Shown: positions 1 to 12,550 of the stretch, piece by piece
Layout: every line of letters starts with the position of its first letter
How positions within the stretch are numbered: the first letter of the stretch is position 1
Origin: Eleusine coracana subsp. coracana
Taxonomy: Eukaryota > Streptophyta > Magnoliopsida > Poales > Poaceae
Assembly: GCA_032690845.1 (NCBI GenBank)
Contig: CM064432.1
Coordinates: forward strand, 56,418,071-56,482,070
DNA: 64,000 nt
Reading direction: 5' to 3'
The notes under the pieces: generated by a model
Seen by the model: the letters and a program-made list of their open reading frames with translations, nothing else
Database searches by the model: none
What the model was told of the DNA's origin: nothing
Translations under genes and position numbers: made by a program

Positions 1-1001
1 TGGCAGCAGGCCCCGCGGAGAAACGGTTTTGGATGGAAGAGATACAGTGTAGATGAGAGGGACTTTCCACACAAAAGTCCTAAGTCCGCATCACTGACAG
101 TTTTAGAACTTGCTTGCATGGCACAGACGGCAGTGCATGCTAAGCATTGTAGTACTGTCTAGTTCCAAATCGGTAGTGATAAATTTCCAGGGAAGGTAAA
201 CAAAAAGTGGGATAGCAAATAAACATGCAAGAATGAGGAATAATGCGGTATCGAGTCGAGTGATGCGAAGTTGGCTTTGCAGTCGCCCCCATGAGGTTAT
301 GACTTCATCGATTGCTCGGTCTTAATACCGCACACATGACATGAGCGTAATCAAGCAGCTTCGTCAGTTTTAATTGATCTATTCCATCTAAGCTAGTCAC
401 CTGAAATGTATCTTAATTTTGCAATATTACACATGAGTTAACGGTATAGAAAAGCGATCGAGAAGTAACAAAAACTCAATAGTTTATTAAAAAAACCCAC
501 TACAGGTAATTCCTACTCACATTTTCTTGAACGAATATGCGTCCGACACACATTTCAGACACCCCAAAACACCGCCACTTTTGTGATCCGGTGTTGCAAC
601 ACGATTTGAGGAAACTATACCATACTTACGCGATACAGTTGGCTCCTCATCTACGCTCTGGCTAAGTGTGTAGGAATTAACCACCACTACGAATTCAGCT
701 CTTGTCTGCCTGCACATATATGGGGCTAATAACAAACTACTGATGGTACCCAAATGATCAAAGGTAATGCCTCCCTTCCTCCGATCCTCCTCTACAAAGC
801 CCCCCCAATGAAACTCAATCGCCCAGATCGATAACAGTTCCTAGAGCTAGATATACACACATAAGCTACCCATGCATGCCCAACTTTTATGGCAAGCTAC
901 AGGTAGAGGCCAGTAGTACAGTCGTAGCTAGATCCACCTGCGCAGCATGCATCACGGTCATCCAATTCGGCAGGCGGATCGGAGCTCGCATATTCATTCA
1001 T
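1..1001. other. 3' flank of the R2R3-MYB gene
   Basis: No gene is supported here. The part nearest position 1001 is presumably the 3' UTR of the minus-strand MYB gene. The remainder is unremarkable AT-rich grass intergenic DNA. Short open frames at 517-753 and 876-1430 have no recognisable domain, and the second one is mostly the antisense of the MYB C-terminal exon. Confidence 0.5.
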
Positions 1002-3316
1002 TCATGTGGCTCCGACCCCGAGGAAATCTATGAACGCTGGCGCCGCCGCCGCCGCCGCCGCCACGGCAGCTTCAAAGTGAGCGCCGCCGTCTCTTGTCGC
1101 CGTCCCATCAAACGGCGCCACCGCCGCTGGCTCCGAGGAAATGAACTGATGCGGCTCGAGGTGGTGGCCGGCGGCGGTGCCGTCGACGATCCAGGCGGGC
1201 GGCACCGGGAGTGGCACCATGAACGGCGGCGCGTGCTCCACGCCGTACCGACCGTCGACGACGACGCGCCCGGCGGCGTCCGGCGGCGGCGGGTGCCAGG
1301 GGAGGAGGCGCCGAGCGTCGGCGTGCGCCGCGCCACCGGGCCCTGCATGTCATCGATCGAACAAAGCAAAGCGATTAATACAAAGAGGAGTGGGACTTTT
1401 TTTTCAGAGAGTGAAGAAATCTGGACGTGACTCTAAATGAAGCGGTTCCGTGGTTGCATCACAATTCATAATGGGGGGGGGGGGGGGGGGGGGGGGGGGA
1501 GAGAGAAAGCGACGTCGCAGTGTGGGCGAGACGAGAACCACGAAAGGAAGATCCAAATAAACGGTGCGTGTTTAGAGAGAGAAAAGGGGGGAGAGAGGGA
1601 GATCTTATGAGTGAACAGGAGAAGGCACAGGCGAGAAGAGACCGAGAGAGAGAGGCAGAGAGCTCTTGATGAGGCCCCGCATTGATGGCGCGGCATGGCC
1701 TTGGCACGTCAAAAGCTTCTTCACTGCTCTCGTCTACCCTGTGCGACTCCCTGTCCGTCTCTCTCTCTCTCACTGCTCGTGAGAGTCGTGAGGGTGCGGC
1801 GCTAAGTGAAGTACTACTACTACAGTAAAGCTTGTGTCACTGTGGACTGTGGTGCAGTGCAGTGCGCGGCACTGTTGGGCGCTGAAAGTCCAAGTCTTCC
1901 ATGCCGGGCAGTAGTACCGCGGTCTCCGATCCCGCGTGGCTTCCTATTTCAAGCAAGGCATTTACGCCGGGGCACACGGCCGCCAGCAGCGGGCCGGACC
2001 GGCCGTGCACCGATCGATCCATTTATGCGTGTGCGTGTCATGAGAAAGACGACGATGCCTGAAAGGCTGAATGTACTGTGGTGTGCGCATCAGCCGTGCT
2101 TCCACTCCTCAATGCAACCCAACTGTGGCAAACCCAACTTTATTTGCAAGCACAAAGCTACTAGCCGTGCACAGTAACTCGATCGGCACCTGAAAGTTTC
2201 ACTACAGTGGTTTTTTGGGGGCTGGGTCTGGATGTCAGTCGCGTTGAGGTGAGCGACCGACGTCATGGTGTGTGGTGGAATAATCATCAGCTGTGGGAAG
2301 CGGGGATGGATCGTCGGCCCCATCTGTCATGGACTAGATGGACCGTGCAAAAAGGTAAAATGGTAACAGTGTGGTCATCAGTTGCTCACCGGGGAACAAG
2401 CAGAAGGGCGGCGGCGGCGGGTCCTCGGCGCCGGGGACGAAAGGGAAGGCGTTGCAGTAGTGGCGGAGGGCGAATCCGTACGTGTCGACGCCGAAGCACG
2501 CCGCCGCGTCAGCAAGCAGGTGGTGGTGGTGGTGGCCGCCGGCGGCAGCGGCGGCGGAGGGCGGCATTGCGGCGTCGAGCTTGCGCTGCACGGCCTGGTT
2601 GAGCTTGCGGCGGCGGTAGGCCGTGGACTGCTCGCGGTACTTTCGCGCCATGATGACGTGCCAGTGGTTCTTGACGGCGTTGTCGGTGCGGCCCGGGAAG
2701 AGGCGCGCGATCATGGCCCACTTGTTGCCGTAGAAGCGGTGCGCCGCCATGAGCCGCTCCTCCTCCTCGTCGCTGAAGGGCCGCTTGCTGATGCGCGGGT
2801 CCAGCTGGTTGAACCAACGCAGACGGCAGCTCTTCCCTAATCAATTAATCATAAGCACATTATTTCAGTTTGAACAAGTCGGAACACGTCGTCGTCACAT
2901 ATCCACGCACCGATCCATCGATCGATCGATGGAGAAGAAAGGCGACAGCCAAGGCTAGTAGAAAAGAAAGGGTACGTACCGGATCTGCCGTCGAGCTTCT
3001 CGGCGATGAGGTTCCAGTTCTGGGGCCCGTGGAGCGCGACGAGCTCGCGGAGCTTGGCGTCCTCGGCGGGACGCCAGTGGCCCCGCGCGGCGAGCCGGGA
3101 CTGACCGCTGCTGCTGCTCTCCTGCCCGTGGTCGCCGGCATTGTTGTTATTATTATGGCCGTAGCCTCCCCCTGCGGTGGCGCCGCCGGTGTCCATGGTG
3201 GTGGTGCCGGCGGTGAGCACGCGGCCGCCGCCCTTGGACGACGACGAGGACGACGCCGGCTGGTTGGCCGCCGCGGACCCCACGCGCAGAAGCCACGGCG
3301 GCGACGAGCACGGCAT
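1002..3316 (-). CDS. R2R3-MYB transcription factor (MYB52/54/56-like group)
   Basis: A nuclear DNA-binding transcription factor of 374 aa. The exons are 2980-3316, 2390-2836 and 1002-1342, all with GT-AG borders; both introns split a Gly codon after its first base and the frame is restored exactly. The N-terminus is rich in Ser, Gly and Asn (residues 1-77). R2 spans about 79-128 with Trp81, Trp101 and Trp120. R3 spans about 131-178, where Phe133 replaces the first Trp, as is usual in plant R3 repeats, and Trp152 and Trp171 are kept. The linker and the NHWHVIMARKYRE ending resemble the group that includes Arabidopsis MYB52/54/56/105/117 and rice CSA, whose members act in wall, boundary or sugar-partitioning control; that role is inferred. 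The C-terminus has a His run, Pro-rich stretches and an Ala run coded by a CCG repeat. ATG 3314-3316 is the first in-frame Met of this exon. The exact orthologue is not determined. Confidence 0.93.
1042..1063. repeat. CCG trinucleotide repeat coding a poly-Ala tract
   Basis: A (CCG)n run lies inside the last exon of the R2R3-MYB gene and encodes a run of seven alanines near the C-terminus of the protein. Such runs vary in length between alleles. Confidence 0.8.
1473..1499. repeat. 27-bp G homopolymer inside MYB intron 2
   Basis: A run of 27 G on the plus strand (27 C in the sense of the MYB gene) is followed to about 1650 by a purine-rich GA tract. It lies inside MYB intron 2 (1343-2389). 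Its true length may be affected by sequencing error. Confidence 0.85.
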
Positions 3317-5494
3317 CGGAGGGAGCAGAGGATAATAGTGCGGGCTCGCCTTTTTCTTCTACAGAGAAAGATCAAGAGCTAGTTGTAGTTGTAGAGGGAA
3401 GAAAGAAGAGAGCTACTCCTAGAAGGCCTCTCTCACACACACAAGACACACGATGAACGATGAGTCGATGACACACAATCTCTCATCACACTGAATGAAA
3501 TGAATGGATGGATGATCAGTCGCGCACGCCCCCGCCGTGTCCCTAAAAACGCAAAGGAGACGGAGCGGCGCGTGTGCTTTTTACACACACACTGTTGGAT
3601 AGCCTATCTTTCTGCTGCGCAGGAGAAGTGGATCGTCTGTGCTGTGCTCGCTCGCCGGTCGCCGACACCCAATTTATGCGCGCCGGTGGAGAGAACTGCT
3701 CGCAGGCGGGTCGGGGATTAGGAGGAACGCGAGATAGCTACGGGGCTCCCTCGGCTGGGTGTGGTGTGGTGTGGTGGGTCTGAATCAGTTGGCTGTGCCA
3801 GCGCGCGCGCTTAAGAGAGACGGGGAATCGGGATTACGTGTCCCAACCACGATTGCGACGTCGGTTATTATGCGCTTCCTAAGTACTACTACGCTTCGAC
3901 TGTAGCTGTAGCCGGGAACTGCTCTGATCCGGGGATCCGAAGGCACGCACGGTAGCCCAACAGGGACATCACTGCTCGTTTGCGTCCGGCGCGGAAGCGA
4001 AGGGAAGGGTGACATGAAAAACATTTTTACTCCTAGTACTCCTCCACGCGTACGAGGCGCGGTAAATCTGGCGGGTGCAGAAGATCTTACTGCAGGCAAG
4101 GCTTGTCACTGTCCCAGCTGCCCACCACTGCTCTCGCTCGCTTCATGGTGGCTTTCACCGAGTTTAACAAAGCATCCGCCGTCCCCACCGCACGTGTAGA
4201 TGTCATCTCACCACATGTGTGCCGCGCAAGGACGAAGCACGGCCGGCCCAGAGCCCGGCCGGACTCGATCATCTCTCGCTGCTCTTTTTCCCTCCCTCCC
4301 TCTCTCTCTCTCTCATACAGTACAGTACTGTGCTGTACTGTATTCGGTTTCTTGGATTGTAGTCCTGTAGAAACTGCGTGTACACAGACGTATTCACTGG
4401 TCCGTTCCCAAGTGAACTCTGTGCCAGACCACCGTATTGTATGCTGTGCAATCCCTGGGCCGTATCAAGCTGAAGCAACAGTACTGGTAAGATTTTTTGG
4501 TAAAATGGATCTTCTGCCTATCTGTATACTACTACCTATCGGTCACAAGTACAACGTGACTGTTTATTCAAATAAGCACAGCAAAAACAGTAGAACAACG
4601 TGACTGTTTATTCAAATAAGCGTAACAGAGAAATAACAGTACAGTGTGACTGTAGTATATCAAAGTAACAAGCCAGGACAGATGAAAGACTGGAGGAAGA
4701 CATTTTTTTTTAAACCATTCCACTTAAGTACTTTTCTACCGACAGAATCGATCAAAAATCTTGGTAGTACATTGTAGAGAAGGACATAAGTGATGAAAGA
4801 AAGATTTAAAGAAACCGGAGATTGCAATCTCCCAGGAATCTCAAAGGCGAAGGACACAAGCTAGTACTACTACCATCGCGCGCGGAGTGTAAAACTTAAA
4901 GATTCCAGCCTGACAACAAGGCGGAGGGTTTAACAGATCTCTTTTTTTCAAAGAAACTTTAACAGACCTCTTTCTCTCAAAAAAGAAAAGGTCAGTACAC
5001 AGTGCCGTTCTTAATAAATATAGCAGCTGGGGCACGTCGTCGGGCATGAGAGGCAGCCGGCCAGGGTACGAGTAGCAACAATAAACAGGTTGCTTGACTC
5101 CTCCTGATGATCCCATGGCAGGAAGATGGATGCCGTCCAGTGCTCTGTCTGAATGAGCCCTCTGCAACCACTACAGGCACCTTTCTTTTCAACTGGGCAG
5201 GGGCAGGGGCAGGGGCAGGGTACTGTGCCTCTGCCGCAGCCCTGTGAACCGGGCCAGCGCGCACGTACGCGTGCACGCACGCCCGCCCGGCCTCGTCCAG
5301 ACCCCCAGCGCCGTCCATTATTGGGTCAGCTAGCTTTGATGAACTAGAGCATTAGTTTGTTGGTAACCCTGCTTATCTATTTACTAATGTTATTTAAAAA
5401 ATCTCGACTAAACATAGAAGAAAACAAAGATCGATATCGAGATTTGCATTGAAGGAAACTTCAAGTTTTAAAGTATAACAACCATTTTTAAATA
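3317..5494. other. Upstream region of the R2R3-MYB gene, no gene seen
   Basis: The part next to 3316 is the 5' UTR and promoter of the minus-strand MYB gene; no clear TATA box was found. CT/GA-rich tracts occur near 3430 and 4300. A 27 bp exact direct repeat, starting ACAACGTGACTG, is at 4551-4577 and 4595-4621. A short CAGGGG hexamer array lies at about 5197-5220. No coding sequence is supported. Confidence 0.5.
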
Positions 5495-5702
5495 CTCACT
5501 CCATCCCAAAATATTTGACACTTTAGTCAACTTCAAATATCTCAAAATAATTATTATTCTCACTTTCTGATACAACTTTATCTCTTTCTAATACATCACT
5601 ATCTCTATCTCTTCTTCTTATTTCCTGCGTAACTATCTTTTTCACTTCTACTTAAATCATATGTCCAAACTTAAAATATCAATTATTTTGAAACGGAAGG
5701 AG
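5495..5702. mobile_element. Stowaway-like MITE
   Basis: The left end CTCACTCCATCCCAAAATA and the right end TATTTTGAAACGGAAGGAG form an imperfect terminal inverted repeat of the Stowaway (Tc1/mariner) type. TA dinucleotides at 5493-5494 and 5703-5704 fit the target-site duplication. There is no coding capacity. Confidence 0.75.
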
Positions 5703-6590
5703 TATATATTTGTCTAGCTAGATCTGAAACGGAAATAGCACATCTCACACTGTTACGAATTAGGCGAGTTCATGGAAGTTGCTACTCCATCCATTTCACC
5801 ACTTTCGATCATTACACTCTACTGCTATTTTTTCATTGGGATTCCAGAGCAGTAGTACGTACTACAATATTATTAGGGGGACGGAGGGGGTAGTAGTACA
5901 GTACTCTCATCGTCCTATTTTTTCATGAATGACGCCAATGTCGTCATTGATCATTCTCTAGGCATCAACTCATGCACTAAATATTATTTTGTGGTTCTGA
6001 AACGGTACTTCTACTAGTAGTGGCCGGTAACCTGCATGCATGTGTAGTAGCACGGATATGGTAACACAGGAACCTAGCGAGCAAGCTATCGACGACGACG
6101 AGCGAGACGTGCTAGTGTGCGACAGCAAAAGAGTGGCTGCGTTCTACTAGTAGTACTAATCGGTTCCTATGTTTCCATATGAGTAGCACGTACGCGCGAG
6201 CTCAATTAAATCCTGCGGGTAGGTGTACCTTCTTCACACTGGTGGTGGATTAATTTAGCATATAAGTACTCATGTGTACTCGATTGTCTTACGGTTCGAG
6301 GGTGGATCATGTGAACGTGAATGTATCGCATGTATGGCTTAACAATGTAAGTACTAGTAAATGTTTCCAGGCCGGTTTGAATAAACTTAATTAAACTTTG
6401 TAAACTTCAATTAAAATATCTAAAAAATGTTTTGAATATAAATAGTATAACATGTTATGATACCACTTAGTTTATGATGAATCTAATTATAGTATCTTCT
6501 ATGCAGTTTAGTATCATGAATTGTTTGTTATTTGATAGTAAAAAATAATATAGTTTGACTTCGACTTAAACCTAAAAATACTAAGTAGTA

Positions 6591-6750
6591 CTCTCTCTAT
6601 CCTAAATTACTTATCATCCTAACTTTTTATCAAATTTATTGAATATTTTCTGAATCTAGACAATATGTATATTTAGGTTCAGAGAATATTCAACAAAGCT
6701 AAACAATAAAAAAAAATTACAGAATAACAAGTAAATTCGGACGGAGAGAG
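6591..6750. mobile_element. Stowaway-like MITE
   Basis: The left end CTCTCTCTATCCTAAATTAC pairs with the right end GTAAATTCGGACGGAGAGAG. TA flanks both sides (6589-6590 and 6751-6752). The interior also folds back, with the halves around GAATATTTTCTGAA and TTCAGAGAATATTC. There is no open frame. Confidence 0.75.
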
Positions 6751-9700
6751 TATATTTTATTGAAGGGTAATAGTTCGGTGTTACGTGACACCCATGTTAT
6801 GTTTCAATAATTTTTTGTATTTTCATTTGAGTCTACAAACTTTAAAATTAAAATGACCATTTGTGTCCACGATCTAAGTGATTCAACAAAGATTATGCCT
6901 GAATGAGGTAATAGAGTCCTGTGTCGTTTAGTGGTTACGCTTGAAGTTTCGCAAGTAGCGCTAACCTCCATTGGACGGCCTAACCTAGCAAAGCTACCAT
7001 TATTGGACGGCCTAACCTATAGACATGGCTTTACCATATGCATCATGCCTGATGATCCACTGGTTCACAGCTCCAGTACTGATTTTTCGAATGAAACAGC
7101 TAGCTCCAGTACTGATCATCATCCCTACTAGCCTATGCTACGGCCTAGCAAGTCCCATTTATATGCACTTGACAACGTTCGGCAGGGGGACGATTCACCC
7201 TATTAACCGGCACCACCGACTTACATAGCGGGCAATAGGCGTCCACCTGCAAAGGTTCCCTGAAGAGAAGCAGCTATGGCGCACAGCTAGAGAAAAAGAG
7301 AACAGGGGGGGAAAGGCAAGCATCGCCACCGGCCCTGAATGAGGAAAAGTGAACACGCAATCTCACGCGAGATTGTTCGCAGCTGTCTTGGTGAATGCAT
7401 GCGTGCGTGCGAGCCGACGTGACGCCGCGGAGGGGGGAGGGGACGCCACATCCATGGCCGGACCCTGGCCCGGACCTCGCCTTTCCTTTCCTTTCGACGA
7501 GATGCTCGCATCTGTCCTACTACTATTTCAGTATTTTATTTTGCTTGCCATATGTAGCAGCTCGACTGATTGACAGGAGTATACGATTTGGACTGTACTG
7601 AACTGTATATCACTACTGTGTTTGACTGGCTACACCGTAGCTCGTACGACGCCATTGCCTAGGCCGGTACTGCAAAGGAGTATAGGGGGGCCTCTTGGCT
7701 GCTTGTTTGAGGCGGCCGACCGTCTGGTCCATGAGAGGGCATTGTCAAGGAGGACCTAACGCCCATGGGTGAATGAATACGCTTCCTCCTCTCTCTCACT
7801 GTGGATCAGCTGTCACGTACCCAACCGACTGACGCGTCCATGCGATGCGACCTAAAAAAAGGAGGGCTGGAAAGGCCGTCGCGTCACCCCGGAACTGCCA
7901 ATGCCATGCATGGAGGAAAAGCTCTCACTAGCAGGAAGAGGAGACTATTAGCTATAGTAGGAGATGTACAGCAGCACATGCATATTTGTACCCGCTGCAC
8001 AACCATTTGCATGCGTCCATCGGCAGTACTCTTTTGTTCTGCCTGCATGCCTGAACCCAAACACTACTTTGCTTCGGTTTATTTGGTGTACCAATCAACA
8101 GATTCTTTTAGTGGATGTCATCTTAGGAAGAGAAGTGGAAGAACTATACTCCAATACGAGTTGAATGAGCTGGAGAATACTTTGAGCTCGAGTTCAAATA
8201 TAGGGGGAAGCATTCAGTTGGGTGTGGAAAGATATATGTTCAGTTTGCAGATACAGAAATTCAGAAAACATGTGCACACATATTGCAGCAGGCGTGCAAG
8301 ATGGATAGGTTTGAGGGGAAGTGATTCAGTATCAGGCTTAATCAGGTGGGGTGATCAGTTAAGGGGAAGAGCAAGATGGATGCTCATGTTCTCCTCATCA
8401 TCAGTATGACTAGTTACATTACACACATGGTGAGTGCAACATTGGTTTTCCGAGAATGTTGAGCCAACATACAAATAAAACGATCTTTGTAGCACTGGGC
8501 AATACCTCATCAATGGGTTATATATGGCTATAGAGAGATGATTTCTTTCAGTCTATTGGAATTTGTCTATATCTATTATTTGACATTGCAAAAATGATTA
8601 TCCTCTATGATTTCTTTCAGTCGTCTATATCTATTATTTGACAAGTCAATTCTATATAACTAATTGTAAAATGACCAAAATGCCCCTTACATGCTTCTCT
8701 CTTCTCCCCAAAGGGATAAACATTTTTGGGATAGCAAATAAGGCTCGAGAGAACCCTACAATGGAAAATAAAGAGATTTCCTGCAACAGATTGAGTGCTA
8801 CTCTTAATTAAAAATGTGAAACACAAGCAAAACATATATGTGTACAAAGATAATAGTTATGCGATGAATAATTCTGATGTACTGCAAGGAGATTTCTCTT
8901 TATACTTAGCTCTAGTTCAGTTTGGGGTTGAGATTCAATAGTATAATAAGCACTTTGGTTCTATGCATGTCACAATCCAAAAGGCCACAACGGTTATTTT
9001 ATTTTTCCCTTATCGCCAAACCTATATATAGTAGAAGTCATAAGAGGTAGTACACGCCAACCACCGGCCATTAAATATAGATCGAAAAAACTAGAAGGAC
9101 AGAACAGTTAGGAATAACATTACATCCACTGTTAATGCTTGATTGAGTTTGGTGTTTATGAAGGGGACATTTCTCCTTGTTTTCTTGGCTTTACTATGTG
9201 TGCGCGAGCGCTGCTCTGTACCAGTGCCGTTTAGCTCTAAGTTGTTATGACTTGGCTTTGCCACCATGCATGCTCTTTCTACCGCCAGAAAATTGTCACA
9301 GGAGTGAGAGAACGCATGACGTTTTGCTGCGCCTCTTGTTCAAGTATTTTCTCTTTTTTTATTATTGTCCTTTCCATTTCCTCTCTTTCATGTGCCCCTG
9401 CACGCTGTGTCAAATACTCGCTATATATGTTCTCACTTCTCTGTGCTAGTGTACTTTTAGGTGCCTGCACTTCAGGCTTCTTCAGTTTTCAGGTTGATAT
9501 GTTGCTCTGCTAGGCAAGGTAACATGCATGCATACCATGCCTGTGCTGCAATCAGTAATCTTACGAAAGAAAACAATTTGCATTGCCAAGCTCCTCTAAT
9601 CACTGGAAGCTAAAAAGTCACGTTTCAGTAATCAGGGCGTGTATAGAGAAATGAGAAACTAATAGAACGAGGCATCTGCGAGTGCCTAGCTCCCATCTCT

Positions 9701-12283
9701 ACCCTGACAACCTGACGAAAACTTTGCATTGCTTTGGTTTGCAGTGAAACTATGAAAGCGAAGCCACGGAATCCTTTCCCTTTCACTTTTCACTTTTTCA
9801 GTTTTCACTGAATCGTGCGAGTGAAAACGATGTTGAACTGAAAGTTGCAAAGCTTTTGTGGTTGTATGGGAGTGTGCGCAGGCAGGTTTAACAACCCAGG
9901 GCTGCTGGGAGGGAACCTTGCTGCTGTCTGAATGCCAGGGCTGGAAACCCTGGACAATTCGAGTGAGTAATTGCGACAAACAAGGTCGAGAGATGGGCAA
10001 GGGCATGCAGACAGTGCAGGCAAGCAGAATGGACGCATGGTCCACATCATGATGCTCAAAAGTCTCCCAATATCTTGTCCTTGCTCGGCACACTTTGCAG
10101 CCTGCCCAATCATGGCTACAAAACCTCTGCATTGATTTTTGCTGCAACTGACGCCAGCGTTCTCTAACGGCCTACAATGAATGTGAGAATGATCACAAGC
10201 GAGCTATGTGAGGGTATGTATGTAAGCACAAGGACTGTCCATAATCCGGCACGTAAAAATCAGTTACCATGTGTGCCTATGTGAAACACTGATTTACTGA
10301 TCGCTTTCAAAAAGTGTAAACTACTCGCTTGGTTGCTGTCATCTATGTTAGACTGAGAGGCTGCAAGATCGCTACGTTGCAGTGCAGGTGAGCGAGCACC
10401 ATAGTTGAACGCCTGAAAACCTGACAAGTACTAGTATATCAAGAGAAAGGGTAGAGTGGATCAGTAAATGGGGTGAAAGGGCAGCAGGATTCCAATTCCG
10501 ATCGACAGAGATGCTGAGTTTCAGGCTAGCAGCATGTGAGGGAGAGACCTTTGTGTCCCTCTCTTGTGCTCAGGACCCTGATCTGGCCCCTGCATTGCCA
10601 CCACCCTGAGATGCATGCATCACTGGCTACCATTTGGTGCTCTAAATTCGTCACCTAACATTTACCGCCAGCAAATCGTGCATGTGAACGTATGCAGTGC
10701 AGAAGTGGTATCAGGCAAGAGGATGGCAGCGGCAATGTCTTTCTGCATTCTTGTCTGGTCACTTTCTTGGTAGTCACCTTCAATGACCTACTGCTGGTAA
10801 CTAGTGTAACTGGAATAGAATAAGTACATCGTGGCATGGCTTAATGGAGGGATTATATATGGACAAGAAGCTAAGGTAGTGCTTGTGCCACCTTATTCAG
10901 TCACTGAGGTTGTGCTTGTGCCACTCTTATTCAGTCACTGAACGCAACGTGCCGCTTCTGTTGTTCTGAAGCAGATCATTGTTGGCATTTGTAGTTACAT
11001 AAATTACACCCGATCTATATGTATACATGATCTTCATGGTGGCGCCCAGCGACATTACTCACGCCTGAATTAATGTTGAATGATGAACAGGTATGCAAAC
11101 AAAAGAGCTCTGACGCCTACAAAGAGCATATTACCACCATCGAAATTAAACGCTTCGGCGGCTCTCCCCCACGGATCAGAATCAGACCAAATTCTTTTTG
11201 TCTGCCTTCACGCTCAGAAGCCCGAATTAAAGCAGTAACCGTTAAACCACATAAATGAGCGCAGCCAGAGACATGCCTGCACTCCCTGCACACACACACA
11301 CACACACACATGCACGCTGATTATCCACTGAACATGATCTTTGCTGCTGCACACATGATGCCTCGGGCACATGACGCACGATCGAGCTGCCGCCTTGTTC
11401 AGGCATGCCATTCTGAGAACGGATCACGTCAGAAAGGGGCGATGGATGCGATGCAAACGGCCACTGTCTCCTGATGAAAACAATTCGCAGGAGCAGAGTG
11501 AGCAGCAGCGCTGTACCGGACGGCGTGCCGGGCGTCGCTGGCGAAGGCCCGGCCCGGAGCCGGCGAGAGACAAGAGTTGGTTGGAGGCGATCCTGGAACG
11601 GGGCGCATGCGGACACGCGGGGCTTGAATGCTCTCGCAGCATCGGCAGCTAACGGCTGAAGCTGGTCCTCTGCCTGAATGCATATCCATCATCCCTAATT
11701 CCCTATGTGTAATGCAATAATGCTAGCTAGTTGATGATGTGTACTTACTAGTAGTAGTAACTTGGTTATACCACGTTCTTCCTATGCTCTTGTTTGTATG
11801 TGTCCTGTCGAAGAACGGGTTCATCATGAGCGTTAGAAATTCACATCGGAGAAGATCCATGGCGTGTCGTGTAGGATGGTCCTGCAGATATAGCCCCAAT
11901 AATGTTTTCCATGCCACTGATAATGATTAGTGAAGTTTATCGTGAAACCTAAGTACTACTGCTACACAAGAGTGACATACGAGATACCTTTAGCTACTAC
12001 TAGCTGATCATTGGCTAGCTACAAAACGGCAGATGACGCATGAATGCGAACAAATAATCACATGGCTACGCCAAGAATTTAGCGCGTAGGTGGGGCGAAT
12101 GAGAACGTAGACGACTAATGACCTGTGACCATGCACCGTAGATCTATCGAGTGTGTTCGTTTTGTTTTCTGCTTCGACAACATGCCGCGCATAATCGATG
12201 GTAAGCACGAGAGGTCCACAGCGGCGGAGCCACAAGGGTGCTCCTCCTGTTGCAGCACTCCCTTGCCTTGGATATAGTACCAT
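6751..12283. other. Intergenic region, no supported gene
   Basis: About 5.5 kb without a recognisable gene. Open frames, including one of about 200 codons at 7801-8409, lack known domains and start context. Small local duplications are visible: GATTTCTTTCAGTC blocks near 8537 and 8607, and a tandem pair of about 30 bp at 10879-10907 and 10912-10941. A (CA)n microsatellite is at about 11289-11310. The stretch at 11420-11690 is GC-rich but has no identifiable protein. Confidence 0.45.
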
Positions 12284-12550
12284 CACTACGGGGAGCAGGA
12301 GCTTTGTTGTGTGCCCAACTCAATCAGCAAAGCAGGAAATATTTACGATAAAATTTTTGCTGTAGGATGAACATGACATATCTCGCACGGTAAAATCTTT
12401 GCCTTTTGTCGGGCAGACGGTAAAGTCTGTATTTGTCATGAGCCAAATCTTTGTCGTGCGTCACACGGCATAATACCTCTTTACTGTATATCCAATATAA
12501 GACACGACAAAGAGTATGGCACACGACACACGTGCCATTTCCCCGTAGAG
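12284..12550. mobile_element. Non-autonomous CACTA-type MITE
   Basis: The element begins CACTACGGGGA and ends TTCCCCGTAGAG, an inverted repeat whose last two bases have diverged from the canonical TAGTG end. It is flanked by the 3 bp duplication CAT (12281-12283 and 12551-12553), the size expected for En/Spm-CACTA insertions. The interior carries repeated motifs of the CACGGTAAA and GTCGTGTGCC kind in both orientations, as in CACTA subterminal repeats. There is no transposase. Confidence 0.75.

Noticed and set aside
876..1430. Plus-strand frame at the window start
   Set aside because: It is the antisense of the GC-rich last exon of the MYB gene, with a repetitive Arg-rich translation.
7801..8409. 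A 200-codon open frame as a possible gene
   Set aside because: It has no recognised domain, no splice-linked neighbours, an unsupported non-ATG start in the longest form and a composition like the surrounding intergenic DNA.
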